Source of the DNA: Chondrilla cf. caribensis
Taxonomy: Eukaryota > Porifera > Demospongiae > Chondrillida > Chondrillidae
Length of the DNA: 64,000 nucleotides
Assembly (NCBI GenBank): GCA_964020155.1
Contig: OZ026547.1
Coordinates: 351,001 to 415,000 of the forward strand
Direction: 5' to 3'
The notes beneath the pieces were generated by a model, which did no database searches, was not told the DNA's origin, and saw nothing but the letters and a program-made list of their open reading frames with translations. A program made the translations under genes and the position numbers. Positions 42,178 through 54,301 of this stretch are shown here, one piece after another (positions within the stretch are counted from its first letter, which is position 1; every line of letters begins with the position of its first letter).

Positions 42178-45100
42178 GGATAGAATAGGAGAAATACACT
42201 TAGCACCATCTTGTATAGCTTGTGGGAGAGGGGGCATGTCAACCTGATAATTTCACCAAATCTAGCTGGGGGTGTGAACTAAGTTATAAAACACGTCCCA
42301 TCTAATTGCGTGCTTTGTAACCCTTGTTATTCAAGGTGGTGCTATGGCCAAATTTTGGTCATAGCACCACAGTCAATGTATGGGATAGAATAGGAGAAAT
42401 ACACTTAGCACCATCTTGCATAGCTTGTGGGAGAGGGGTCATGTCAACCTGATAATTCTACCAAATCTAGTTGGGGGTGTGAACTAAGTTATAAAATATG
42501 TCCCATCTCTTTGTGTGCTTTCTAACCCTTGTTATTCCAGGTGGTGCTATGGCCAAATTTTGGCCACAGCACCACTTGGCACCATCTCGCATAGCTTGTG
42601 GGAGAGGGGGCAACCTGATAATTCCACCAAATCTAGTTGGGGGTGTGAACTAAGTTATAAAACATGTCCCGTCTCCTTGCATGCTTTGTAACCCTTGTTA
42701 TTGAAGGTGGTGCTATGGCCAAATTTTGGCCATAGCACCACAGTCAATGTATGGGATAGAATAGGAGAAATACACTTAGCACCATCTTGTATAGCTTGTG
42801 GGAGAGGGGGCGTGTCAACCTGATAATTTCACCAAATCTAGTTGGGGGTGTAAATTAAGTTATAAAACACGTCCCATCTCCTTGGTGCTTTGTAACCCTT
42901 GTTATTCAAAGGTGGTGCGCTGGCCAAATTTTGACCATAGCACGACAGTCAATGTATGGGATAGAATAGGAGAAAAACACTTAGCACCATCTTGTATAGC
43001 TTGTGGGAGAGGGGGTGTGTCAACCTGATAATTCCACCAAATCTAGTTGGGGGTGTGAACTAAGTTATAAAACATGTCCCATCTCTTTGTGTGCTTTATA
43101 ATCCTTGTTATTCCAGGTGGTGCTATGGCCGAATTTTGGCCACAGCACCACTTGGCACCATCTCGCATAGCTTGTGGGAGAAGGGGCGTGTCAATCTGAT
43201 AATTTCACCAAATCTAGCTGGAGGTGTGAACTAAGTTATAAAACATGTCCCGTCTCCTTGCATGCTTTGTAACCCTTGTTATTCAAGGTGGTGCTATGGC
43301 CGAATTTTGGCCACAGCACCACAGTCAATGTATGGGATAGAATAGGAGAAATACACTTAGCACCATCTTGCATAGCTTGTGGGAGAGGGGGCGTGTCAAC
43401 CTGATAATTCCACCAAATCTAGTTGGGGGTGTGAACTAAGTTATAAAACATGTCCCATCTCCTTGCATGCTTTGTAACCCTTGTTATTCAAGGTGGTGCT
43501 ATGGCCAAAATTTGGCCATAGCACCACAGTCAATGTATGGGATAGAATAGGAGAAATACACTTAGCACCATCTTGCATAGCTTGTGGGAGAGGGGTCATG
43601 TCAACCTGATAATTCTACCAAATCTAGTTGGGGGTGTGAACTAAGTTATAAAATATGTCCCATCTCTTTGTGTGCTTTCTAACCCTTGTTATTCCAGGTG
43701 GTGCTATGGCCAAATTTTGGCCACAGCACCACTTGGCACTATCTCGCATAGCTTGTGGGAGAGGGGGCGTGTCAACCTGATAATTCCACCAAATCTAGTT
43801 GGGGGTGTGAACTATGTTATAAAACATGTCCCATCTCCTCGCATGCTTTGTAACCCTTGTTATTCAAGGTGGTGCTATGGCCAAATTTTGGCCATAGTAT
43901 CACAGTCAGTGTATGGGATAGAATAGGAGAAAAACACTTAGTACCATCTTGCATAGCTTGTGGGAGAGAGGGTGTGTCAACCTGATAATTTCACTAAATC
44001 TAGTTGGGGGTGTAAACTAAGTTATAAAACATGTCCCGTCTCCTTGCATGCTTTGTAACCCTTGTTATTCAAGGTGGTGCTATGGCCAAATTTTGGCCAT
44101 AGCACCACAGTCAATGTGTGGGATAGAATAGGAGAAATACACTTAGCACCATCTTGCATAGCTTGTGGGAGCGGGGTCATGTCAACCTGATAATTCTACC
44201 AAATCTAGTTGGGGGTGTGAACTAAGTTATAAAACATGTCCCATCTCTTTGTGTGCTTTATAACCCTTGTTATTCCAGGTGGTGCTATGGCCGAATTTTG
44301 GCCACAGCACCACTTGGCACCATCTCGCATAGCTTGTGGGAGAGGGGGCGTGTCAACCTGATAATTCCACCAAATCTAGTTGGGGGTGTGAACTAAGTTA
44401 TAAAACATGTCCCGTCTCCTTGCATGCTTTGTAACCCTTGTTATTCAAGGTGGTGCTATGGCCAAATTTTGGCCATAGCACCACAGTCAATGTATGGGAT
44501 GGAATAGGAGAAATACACTTAGCACCATCTTGTATAGCTTGTGGGAGAGGGGGCGTGTCAACCTGATAATTTCACCAAATCTAGTTGGGGGTGTGAACTA
44601 AGTTATAAAACATGTCCCATCTCCTCGCATGCTTTGTAACCCTTGTTATTCAAGGTGGTGCTATGGCCAAATTTTGGTCATAGCATCACAGTCAGTGTAT
44701 GGGATAGAATAGGAGAAAAACACTTAGTACCATCTTGTATAGCTTGTGGGAGAGAGGGTGTGTCAACCTGATAATTTCACTAAATCTAGCTGGGGGTGTA
44801 AACTAAGTTATAAAACATGTCCCGTCTCCTTGCATGCTTTGTAACCCTTGTTATTCAAGGTGGTGCTATGTCCAAATTTTGACCATAGCACCACAGTCAA
44901 TGTATGGGATAGAATAGGAGAAATACACTTAGCACCATCTTGCATAGCTTGTGGGAGAGGGGGCGTGTCAACCTGATAATTCCACCAAATCTAGTTGGGG
45001 GTGTAAACTAAGTTATAAAACATGTCCCATCTCTTTGTGTGCTTTATAACCCTTGTTATTCCAGGTGGTGCTATGGCCGAATTTTGGCCACAGCACCACT

Positions 45101-48100
45101 TGGCACCATCTCGCATAGCTTGTGGGAGAGGGGGCGTGTCAACCTGATAATTTCACCAAATCTAGTTGGGGGTGTAAACTAAGTTATAGAACGCATCCCA
45201 TCTCCTTGAGTACTTTGTAACCCTTGTTATTGAAGGTGGTGCTATGGCCAAATTTTGGCCATAGCACCACAGTCAATGTATGGGATAGAATAGGAGAAAT
45301 ACACTTAGCACCATCTTGTATAGCTTGTGGGAGAGGGGGCGTGTGAACCTGATAATTTCACCAAATATAGTAAGGGGTGTGAACTAAGTTATAAAACACG
45401 TCCCATCTCCTTGCGTGTTTTGTAACCCTTGTTATTCAAGGTGGTGCTATGGCCAAATTTTGACCATAGCACCACAGTCAATGTATGGGATAGAATAGGA
45501 GAAATACACTTAGTACCATCTTGTATAGCTTGTGGGAGAGGGGGCGTGTCAACCTGATAATTTCACCAAATCTAGCTGGGGGTGTGAACTAAGTTATGAA
45601 ACACTTCCCGTCACTTTGAGTGCTCTGTAACCCTTGTTATTCAAGGTGGTGCTATGTCCAAATTTTGGCCATAGCACCATCCTGCATATCTCGTGGAAGA
45701 GGGGGGGCGTCTCGCCCTGATATTTTCAACACATCTAGCTGGAGATGTGAACTAAGTTATGAAACACTTCCCGTCACTTTGTGTGCTCTGTAACCCTTGT
45801 TATTAAATGTGGTGCTATGGCCAAATTTTGGCCATAGCACCACAGTCAATGTATGGGGGAGAATAGGGAAAAAATACACTTAGCACCATCCTGCATATCT
45901 CGTGGTAGAGGGGGCGTGTCACCCTGATATTTTCAACACATCTAGCTGGAGATGTGAACTAAGTTATGAAACACTTCCCGTCACTTTGTGTGCTCTGTAA
46001 CCCTTGTTATTAAAAGTGGTGCTATGGCCAAATTTTGGCCATAGCACTACAGTCAATGTATGGGGGAGAATAGGGAAAAAATACACTTAGCACCATCCTG
46101 CATATCTCGTGGGAGAGGGGGCGTGTCACCCTGATATTTTCAACACATCTAGCTGGAGATGTGAACTAAGTTATGAAACACTTCCCGTCACTTTGAGTGC
46201 TATGTAACCCTTGTTATTTAATGTGGTGCTATGGCCAAATTTTGGCCATTGCACCATCCTGCATATCTCGTGGAAGAGGGGGCATGTCGCCCTGATATTT
46301 TCAACATATCTAGCTGGAGATGTGAACTAAGTTATGAGACACTTCCCATCACTTTGTGTGCTCTGTAACCCTTGTTATTAAATGTGGTGCTATGGCCAAA
46401 TTTTGGGCATAGCACCACAGTCAATGTATGGGAGATAATAGGGAAAAAATACACTTAGCACCATCCTGCATATCTCGTGGGAGAGGGGGCGTGTCACCCT
46501 GATATTTTCAACACATCTAGCTGGAGATGTGAACTAAGTTATGAAACACTTCCCGTCACTTTGTGTGCTCTGTAACCCTTGTTATTCAAGGTGGTGATAT
46601 GGCCAAATTTTGGCCATAGCACCATCCTGCATATCTCGTGGGAGAGGGGGCGTGTCACCCTGATATTTTCAACACATCTAGCTGGAGATGTGAACTAAGT
46701 TATGAAACTCTTCCTGTCACTTTGAGTGCTATGTAACCCTTGTTATTTAATGTGGTGCTATGGCCAAATTTTGGCCATTGCACCATCCTGCATTTCTCGT
46801 GGAAGAGGGGGCATGTCGTCCTGATATTTTCAACACATCTAGCTGGAGATGTGAACTAAGTTATGAAACACTTCTTGTCACTTTGTGTGCTCTGTAACCC
46901 TTGTTATTAAATGTGGTGCTATGTCCAGATTTTGGCCATAGCACCACAGTCAATGTATGGGGGAGAATAGGGAAAAAATACACTTAGCACCATCCTGCAT
47001 ATCTCGTGGGAGAGGGGGCGTGTCACCCTGATATTTTCAACACATCTAGCTGGAGATGTGAACTAAGTTATGAAACTCTTCCCGTCACTTTGAGTGCTAT
47101 GTAACCCTTGTTATTTAATGTGGTGCTATGGCCAAATTTTGGCCATTGCACCATCCTGCATTTCTCGTGGAAGAGGGGGCATGTCGCCCTGATATTTTCA
47201 ACATATTTAGCTGGAGATGTGAACTAAGTTTTGAAACACTTCCGGTCACTTTGAGTGCTATGTAACCCTTGTTATTAAATGTGGTGCTATGGCCAAATTT
47301 TGGCCATAGCACCATCCTGCATATCTCGTGGAAGAGGGGGCATGTCGCCCTGATATTTTCAACATATCTAGCTGGAGATGTGAACCCTTATGAAACACTT
47401 CCCATCACTTTGTGTGCTCTGTAACCCTTGTTATTAAATGTGGTGCTATGGCCAAATTTTGGCCATAGCACCACAGTCAATGTATGGGGGATAATAGGGA
47501 AAAAATACACTTAGCACCATCCTGCATATCTCGTGGGAGAGGGGGCATGTCGCCCTGATATTTTCAACACATCTAGCTGGAGATGTGAACTAAGTTATGA
47601 AACACTTCCCATCACTTTGTGTGCTCTGTAACCCTTGTTATTAAATGTGGTGCTATGGCCAAATTTTGGGCATAGCACCACAGTCAATGTATGGGAGATA
47701 ATAGGGAAAAAATACACTTAGTACCATCTTGTATAGCTTGTGAACCTGATAATTTCACCAAATATAGTAAGGGGTGTGAACTAAGTTATAAAACACGTCC
47801 CATCTCCTTGCGTGTTTTGTAACCCTTGTTATTCAAGGTGGTGCTATGGCCAAATTTTGACCATAGCACCACAGTCAATGTATGGGATAGAATAGGAGAA
47901 ATACACTTAGTACCATCTTGTATAGCTTGTGGGAGAGGGGGTGTGTCAACCTGATAATTTCACCAAATCTAACTGGGGGTGTAAACTAAGTTATAAAACA
48001 TGTCCCGTCTCCTTGCGTGCTTTGTAACCCTTGTTATTCCAGGTGGTGCTATGGCCGAATTTTGGCCACAGCACCACTTGGCACCATCTCGCATAGCTTG

Positions 48101-50628
48101 TGGGAGAGGGGGCGTGTCAACCTGATACTTTCACCAAATCTAACTGGGGGTGTGAACTAAGTTATAAAACACGTCCCATCTCCTTGCATGCTTTGTAACC
48201 CTTGTTAATCAAGGTGGTGCTATGGCCAAATTTTGGCCATAGCACCACAGTCAATGTATGGGATAGAATAGGATAAAAACACTTAGTACCATCTTGCATA
48301 GCTTGTGGGAGAGGGGGCGTGTCAACCTGATTATTCTACCAAATCTAGTTGGGGGTGTGAACTAAGTTATAAAACGCGTCCCATCTCCTTGCATGCTTTG
48401 TAACCCTTGTTATTCAAGGTGGTGCTATGGCCAAATTTTGGCCATAGCACCACAGTCAATGTATGGGATAGAATAGGAGAAATACACTTAGCACCATCTT
48501 GTATAGCTTGTGGGAGAGGGGGCGTGTCAACCTGATAATTTCACCAAATCTAGCTGGGGGTGTGAACTAAGTTATAAAACACTTCCCGTCACTTTGTGTG
48601 CTCTGTAACCCTTGTTATTCAAGGTGGTGCTATGTCCAGATTTTGGCCATAGCACCATCCTGCATATCTCGTGGAAGAGGGGGTGTGTTGCCCTCATATT
48701 TTCAACACATCTAGCTGGAGATGTGAACTAAGTTATGAAACTCTTCCCGTCACTTTGTGTGCTCTGTAGCCCTTGTTATTAAAAGTGGTGCTATGGCCAA
48801 ATATTGGGCATAGTACCACAGTCAATGTATGGGGGAGAATAGGGAAAAAATACACTTAGCACCATCCTGCATATCTCGTGGTAGAGGGGGCGTGTCACCC
48901 TGATATTTTCAACACATCTAGCTGGAGATGTGAACTAAGTTATGAAACACTTCCCATCACTTTGTGTGCTCTGTAACCCTTGTTATTAAAAGTGGTGCTA
49001 TGTCCAGATTTTGGCCATAGCACCACAGTCAATGTATGGGGGAGAATAGGGAAAAAATACACTTAGCTCCATTCTACATATCTCGTGGGAGAGGGGGCGT
49101 TTCACCCTGATATTTTCAACAAATCTAGTTGGAGATGTGAACTAAGTTATAAAACGCGTCCCATCTCCTTGAGTGCTTTGTAACCCTTGTTATTCAAGGT
49201 GGTGCTATGGCCAAATTTTGGCCATAGCACTACAGTCAATGTATGGGATAGAATAGGAGAAATACACTTAGCACCATCTTGTATAGCTTGTGGGAGAGGG
49301 GGCGTGTCAACCTGATAATTTCACCAAATCTAACTGGGGGTGTAAACTAAGTTATAAAACATGTCCCGTCTCCTTGCGTGCTTTGTAACCCTTGTTATTC
49401 CAGGTGGTGCTATGGCCGAATTTTGGCCACAGCACCACTTGGCACCATCTCGCATAGCTTGTGGGAGAGGGGGCGTGTCAACCTGATACTTTCACCAAAT
49501 CTAACTGGGGGTGTGAACTAAGTTATAAAACACGTCCCATCTCCTTGCATGCTTTGTAACCCTTGTTAATCAAGGTGGTGCTATGGCCAAATTTTGGCCA
49601 TAGCACCACAGTCAATGTATGGGATAGAATAGGATAAAAACACTTAGTACCATCTTGCATAGCTTGTGGGAGAGGGGGCGTGTCAACCTGATTATTCTAC
49701 CAAATCTAGTTGGGGGTGTGAACTAAGTTATAAAACGCGTCCCATCTCCTTGCATGCTTTGTAACCCTTGTTATTCAAGGTGGTGCTATGGCCAAATTTT
49801 GGCCATAGCACCACAGTCAATGTATGGGATAGAATAGGAGAAATACACTTAGCACCATCTTGTATAGCTTGTGGGAGAGGGGGCGTGTCAACCTGATAAT
49901 TTCACCAAATCTAGCTGGGGGTGTGAACTAAGTTATAAAACATGTCCCGTCTCCTTGCATGCTTTGTAACCCTTGTTATTCAAGGTGGTGTTATGGCCAA
50001 ATTTTGGCTATAGCACCACTGTCAATGTATGGGATAGAATAGGAGAATAACACTTAGCACCATCTTGCATAGCTTGTGGGAGAGGGGGCGTGTCAACCTG
50101 ATAATTTCACCAAATCTAACTGGGGGTGTAAACTAAGTTATAAAACATGTCCCGTCTCCTTGCATGCTTTGTAACCCTTGTTATTCCAGGTGGTGCTATG
50201 GCCGAATTTTGGCCACAGCACCACAGTCAATGTATGGGATAGAATAGGAGAAATACACTTAGCACCATCTTGTATAGCTTGTGGGAGAGGGGGCGTGTCA
50301 ACCTGATAATTTCACCAAATCTAACTGGGGGTGTAAACTAAGTTATAAAACATGTCCCATCTCCTTGCGTGCTTTGTAACCCTTGTTATTCAAGGTGGTG
50401 CTATGGACAAATTTTGACCATAGCACCACAGTCAATGTATGGGATAGAATAGGAGAAATACACTTAGTACCATCTTGTATAGCTTGTGGGAGAGGGGGCG
50501 TGTCAACCTGATAATTTCACCAAATCTAGCTGGGGGTGTGAACTAAGTTATAAAACACGTCCCATCTCCTTGTGTGCTTTGTAACCCTTGTTATTCAAGG
50601 TGGTGCTATGGACAGATTTTGGCCATAG
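42173..50628 (+). repeat. Satellite array, unit about 168-205 bp, palindromic
   Basis: About 44 units. Each ends in GTGGTGCTATGGCCAAA-T and the perfect complement TTTGGCCATAGCACCAC (17+1+17 bp). A long unit (with 'agtcaatgtatgggatagaa') of about 205 bp and a short one of about 168 bp ('cagcaccacttggcaccatc') alternate in the first part. A diverged subfamily ('atctcgtggaagagggggca', 'atattttcaacacatctagc') fills 45660-47700 and 48640-49140. A 1361-bp block is duplicated (47951 and 49312 onward). No coding content. Confidence 0.95.
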
Positions 50629-50730
50629 CAGTGTGTGTGTGTGTGTGTGTTTCTGAATGTTTGAATGTACATACACACAAACATATGTGTAATGTACAGT
50701 TAGAGTATGTGATGCGTGTATATGTAGAAA
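50629..50730. repeat. Junction: (GT)n plus unique 80 bp
   Basis: The last plus-oriented unit is cut within its palindrome, followed by a short GT run and about 80 bp of other sequence, after which the array resumes inverted. Confidence 0.8.
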
Positions 50731-51330
50731 AAGAGATGGGACATGTTTTATAACTTAGTTCACGCCCCCAACTAGATTGTGGATAGATAGAAGATGGTAC
50801 TAAGTGTATTTCTCCTATTCTATCCCATACATTGACTGTGGTGCTATGACCAAAATTTGTCCATAGCACCACCTTGAATAACAAGGGTTACAAAGCATGC
50901 AAGGAGATGGGACATGTTTTATAACTTAGTTCACACCCCCTGCTAGATATGGTGAAATTATCAGGTTGACACGCCCCCTCTCCCACAAGCTATGCAAGAT
51001 GGTGCTAAGTATATTTCTCCTATTCTATCCCACACATTGACTGTGGTGCTATGACCAAAATTTGGCCATAGCACCACCTTGAATAACAAGGGTTACAAAG
51101 CACTCAAGGAGACAGGACATGTTTCATAACTTAGTTCACACCCCCAGCTAGATTTGGTGAAATTATCAGGTTGACACGCCCCCTCTCCCACAAGCTATGC
51201 GAGATGGTGCCAAGTGGTGCTGTTGCCAAAATTTGGCCATAGCACCACCTTGAATAACAAGGGTTACAAAGCACTCAAGGAGACAGGACATGTTTCATAA
51301 CTTAGTTCACACCCCCAGCTTGATTTGCCA
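50731..51330 (-). repeat. Inverted part of the satellite array
   Basis: About three and a half units in reverse orientation (for example 'gttgacacgccccctctccc', complement of the plus unit), ending at 'cacccccagcttgatttg'. The array as a whole is thus a large inverted repeat with very unequal arms. Confidence 0.93.
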
Positions 51331-51780
51331 CAACACAGTAAAATCTATGTCACAATATTATGCATGTTTTTTTATGTCAATGTGTTCTATACCATGATAT
51401 TGTATAAAACAGATCAGATGTTGAGTACTATAGTACATATAACACTGTAGACATATTACTGCATACGTATATACGTAAGTAGCTCTCTGAGCTGCTAGCC
51501 AGGTTTGCAAGAGTGAGAGGTAGGTTAGCATGCTCAGAAGGTCCAACTGGATGTAGTTAGCTACATTACATACCACATCTTACTATAATTTACGGGGTCT
51601 CTTTTTGTTTGTTTGTTTGTTCGCGAACTCCTCCTTCAGTTCGCATGCAATCGACGTCAAACTCCCCAATCCTTCTCGGCGGCACCCGGGAAGTATACTA
51701 AGGGGGTTTGCATTTCGATTTAGGCCTTCCTTCTAGAATTCGAACCAAACCGTACTATCCTCGTACTTGAAAGGCGCCAT
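51331..51780. other. Spacer between satellite and LINE
   Basis: No gene recognised. Contains a short GTTT run near 51605-51625 and CG-containing unique DNA near 51625-51780. Confidence 0.4.
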
Positions 51781-52930
51781 TTTTTTTTATTTTTTTTTAT
51801 ATGAATATCATTAATACTAAAGGCATACATGCATACAACTAAAAGTACAATACCATAATAGTGTGGGATTAAAGCATAAACAATAAGATTAACTTTATGT
51901 TAAATCAACAGGCGTCACATTAATACATTCACTGAGATTCAGCAATTGCCAGATCAATGGCCGGATGTTGTCCAATTGTATGGCCACAGCTGGAGCGCGC
52001 TCCCCTAATGCAGCAAATGGCTGATCTCAACAGGGAGAAGGTTACACGGCAACGCAACCAATGGAGTGTTGATGAGTAAGGCTTATCCCACTTGGCGGCA
52101 AGGCAAGAAGCAAGTCGTTTGTAGAATACAGTGGCCTCTCTAGCCATACCTCCGGTGGTAGACATGACAAGTGGTGTGAAGGAGGCATGCTCAACTTCAC
52201 ATACTCTTCGCTGATAGGCACGCTTTTTGATGTTTTCATGCTTCTTGTAGCAAGCGGCAAGACTCGGATGGCGATTTGAGGGAGCGTGGGGATTGAAGAT
52301 CCTGACATCAACGTAGGTCCTCTCAAATCTCCCGCCCCATAGCCCATTAGCAGCGATGTCCAGGTGAGCCCCATCCTGGGTGTTGGCGGTTTTGTCAGTG
52401 AAAGTCTCCCCAGTCACAGGTTGCAATTCAGGCTCAATGCGTACGTCCTTACAGACTTCAGACAGTAAGTTGGCAGTAAGGTCTCTAATCTCGTTATGCC
52501 TGACTGTAGGGAGACCTCCTTTCGGACATGATAGAGCATGTTCTACAGTAAAGGTCTTGCCGCAGTCACACTTTGCTGGAAGGTGTGAAGGTTCCCAGTT
52601 GTACCGGAGAGCTAGGGCATCACGAAAAGCCCCTTTGTGTAGGGAGAATCCGAATTCTTTTATTGGCAAGGAAGTTAGCCATGAGGAAGCCCCTTTTTCT
52701 TGTGTGAGATCCATTGACCTCTTAAGGGATGGTGTAAGGGATTCATGTAACGATTGAGCAAGCCGGTTACTCAGTTGCCTCCTTTCTTGATGGGTTACTG
52801 TTTTCTCTTTTATTTGTCGATCAATGATTTTCATGACACGTTTACGGACAAATACGCCTGTAAGGCAGGTAATTCGTACTCGTTTGATTAATTGACTAGT
52901 GGCAATCAGCTGATTAGAGGTCAGGGGTCA
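51781..52930 (-). mobile_element. 5'-truncated non-LTR retrotransposon
   Basis: Minus strand: an open frame runs from about 52928 to a stop at 51929, followed by a 3' region ending in an A-rich tail at about 51800-51781 (visible as T runs on the plus strand). Truncation at the 5' end with an A tail is the usual result of target-primed reverse transcription. The reverse transcriptase domain itself is missing. I could not identify target-site duplications. Confidence 0.75.
51929..52834 (-). CDS. C-terminal ORF of RLE-type LINE (zinc knuckle, endonuclease-like)
   Basis: 301 codons from ATG, though the frame is open about 31 codons further upstream, so the ATG is probably internal. Features: KASSWL-like start (GASSWLTSLPIKEFGFSLHK), a CDCGKTFTVEHALSCPKGG zinc-knuckle (CxCx8HxxxxC), RHNEIRDLTANLL, then EPELQPVTGE, LDIAANGLW, YVDVRIFNP and a conserved EVEHASFTPLVMSTTGGM. 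In R2/CRE-like LINEs a CCHC knuckle plus RHN precedes a restriction-like endonuclease with PD-(D/E)xK-type acids; LDI and VDVRI fit that position (inference). Near-identical proteins are abundant in cnidarian and sponge genomes (recollection). No stop in 300 codons, so the insertion is young. Confidence 0.75.
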   Translation of the reverse strand: MKIIDRQIKEKTVTHQERRQLSNRLAQSLHESLTPSLKRSMDLTQEKGASSWLTSLPIKEFGFSLHKGAFRDALALRYNWEPSHLPAKCDCGKTFTVEHALSCPKGGLPTVRHNEIRDLTANLLSEVCKDVRIEPELQPVTGETFTDKTANTQDGAHLDIAANGLWGGRFERTYVDVRIFNPHAPSNRHPSLAACYKKHENIKKRAYQRRVCEVEHASFTPLVMSTTGGMAREATVFYKRLASCLAAKWDKPYSSTLHWLRCRVTFSLLRSAICCIRGARSSCGHTIGQHPAIDLAIAESQ

Positions 52931-53089
52931 GAGATCTGTACACTGGACAAAGGATGGTCCCGGACCTCTGTGGCTTCAACTTGATTGAGCCCAAGGTAGC
53001 AGCCGTTGAGGAGAGACACTGACATGCATTATGTGTACACACGTATAGGTCAATGTGTACCTATGTGGATACACAGTGGAACCTGTCTA

Positions 53090-53415
53090 TAAAGACCACC
53101 CAGGATACCAAGAATATGTGGTCTCTGTAGACAGGTAGTCTCAGTAGACAGGTGGACTTTGTAGACAGGTTGTCTCTGTAGACAGGTGGACTTTGTAGAC
53201 AGGTGGACTTTGTAGACAGGTTGTCTTTGTAGACAGGTGGACTTTGTAGACAGGTGTTCTTTGTAGACAGGTGGTCTCTGTAGACAGGTGGTCTTTGTAG
53301 ACAGGTGGTCTCTGTAGATAGGTGGTCTTTTTAGACAGGTGGTCTCTGTAGGCAGATGATCTCTGTAGACAGGTGGTCTCTGTAGACAGGTGATCTCTGT
53401 AGACAGGTGGTCTTC
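53090..53415. repeat. Minisatellite TGGTCTCTGTAGACAGG grown from a MITE end
   Basis: About 17 imperfect units of 17-20 bp (TGGTCTTTGTAGACAGG, TGGACTTTGTAGACAGG). It starts exactly with a transposon-like end, CAGTGGAACCTGTCTATAAA (53083), whose 'agaccacc' and 'tagacaggt' are complementary parts of the same terminus. Same structure at 57000-57212. Confidence 0.92.
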
Positions 53416-53496
53416 ATATGAATATGTAGAGGTGTACCAGTGACTGTGTCTTGCTACACTACACTACTTACTCATTCCTGGCGTTCACCCCCTCAG

Positions 53497-53668
53497 ATAC
53501 CGCTCTCACAAGGACCCATCCTACGTGGACTACAAGGAGTTCTCAGATGAGATGGAGGCCATTTTCACGGTACCAGGCCTGGAGAAGATGCCGACGGTGG
53601 ACCCACAGCCCTACACCCCCACACTCCTCATGGACACCAACACACTCCTGCCGGAGGAGGAACATTAA
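53497..53668 (+). CDS. Terminal exon, EF-hand-like C-terminus
   Basis: Acceptor CACCCCCTCAG at 53486-53496; reads YRSHKDPSYVDYKEFSDEME, AIFTVPGLEKMPTVDPQPYT, and ends LLPEEEH with TAA at 53666-53668. DPSYVDYKEFSDEMEAIF resembles the last helix of an EF-hand followed by a linker seen in calcium-binding ciliary proteins (weak resemblance). It opens with one base completing a codon, so it needs an upstream exon ending with two bases. The coiled-coil exon at 42060 ends with one base, so they are not directly joined; either an unseen exon lies between or they belong to different genes. Confidence 0.5.
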
Positions 53669-53669
53669 T

Positions 53670-54290
53670 TATAGTGACATTGTCACACATTTACATTGGA
53701 AATGTTCTAAGAAGTGAATTCTTTCTTAATACTATAAGACGTGAGTACAGCAAACAGTTATAATAACAAGTCACTGTCTTGACAATCAAAGGTTACAATC
53801 AACTAATAATAAATAATTGGTGACAATGTCGAAGTGCTTATAAGAATACAAAAGTCTGTCATTTCAAATACTGACATTAGTAAATCAAAATCTTCAGCTT
53901 AGAATAACGTTAAAAATTTCAAGTGGAAAGCCTTCAATTGACCAAAGAGGCAACTTCGTACCTGTAGTTGGATTCAAATATTAATAGTACACAAGTGTAT
54001 ATAAAATATGTCCACTGGTATATAAGGCATGAAGTGCATGCATACATACATACACACATGAAAGATATGTACATACAAGCACACGCAATCACGCACAGCA
54101 TATACTTACATACGCACACACAAAAGAACATAGACAGACGCATGTACAACACATACGTACACACACATGCACACCCACGAACATACAATGTCATACGTAC
54201 GTACATATACAGTATACACACAAACACACACACAGCACACAAAAATGCACACACCAAATGCATACCTGGTGTCCCAACAGGTGTTTTGAG
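53670..54290. other. Spacer with dispersed CA/CATA words
   Basis: 3' region of the preceding exon and a low-complexity 'acacatac' tract (54040-54265). No further exon recognised. Confidence 0.5.
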
Positions 54291-54301
54291 AATCCTCTCA
54301 C

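Noticed and set aside
42798..43926. ORFs in the satellite
   Set aside because: Repeat-derived, not conserved in frame between units.
42173..50628. CRISPR-like array because of regular palindromic repeats
   Set aside because: Whole units are homologous, there are no unique spacers, and the sequence is eukaryotic.
52380..52757. Plus-strand ORF of 125 codons
   Set aside because: Shadow of the LINE ORF on the opposite strand.
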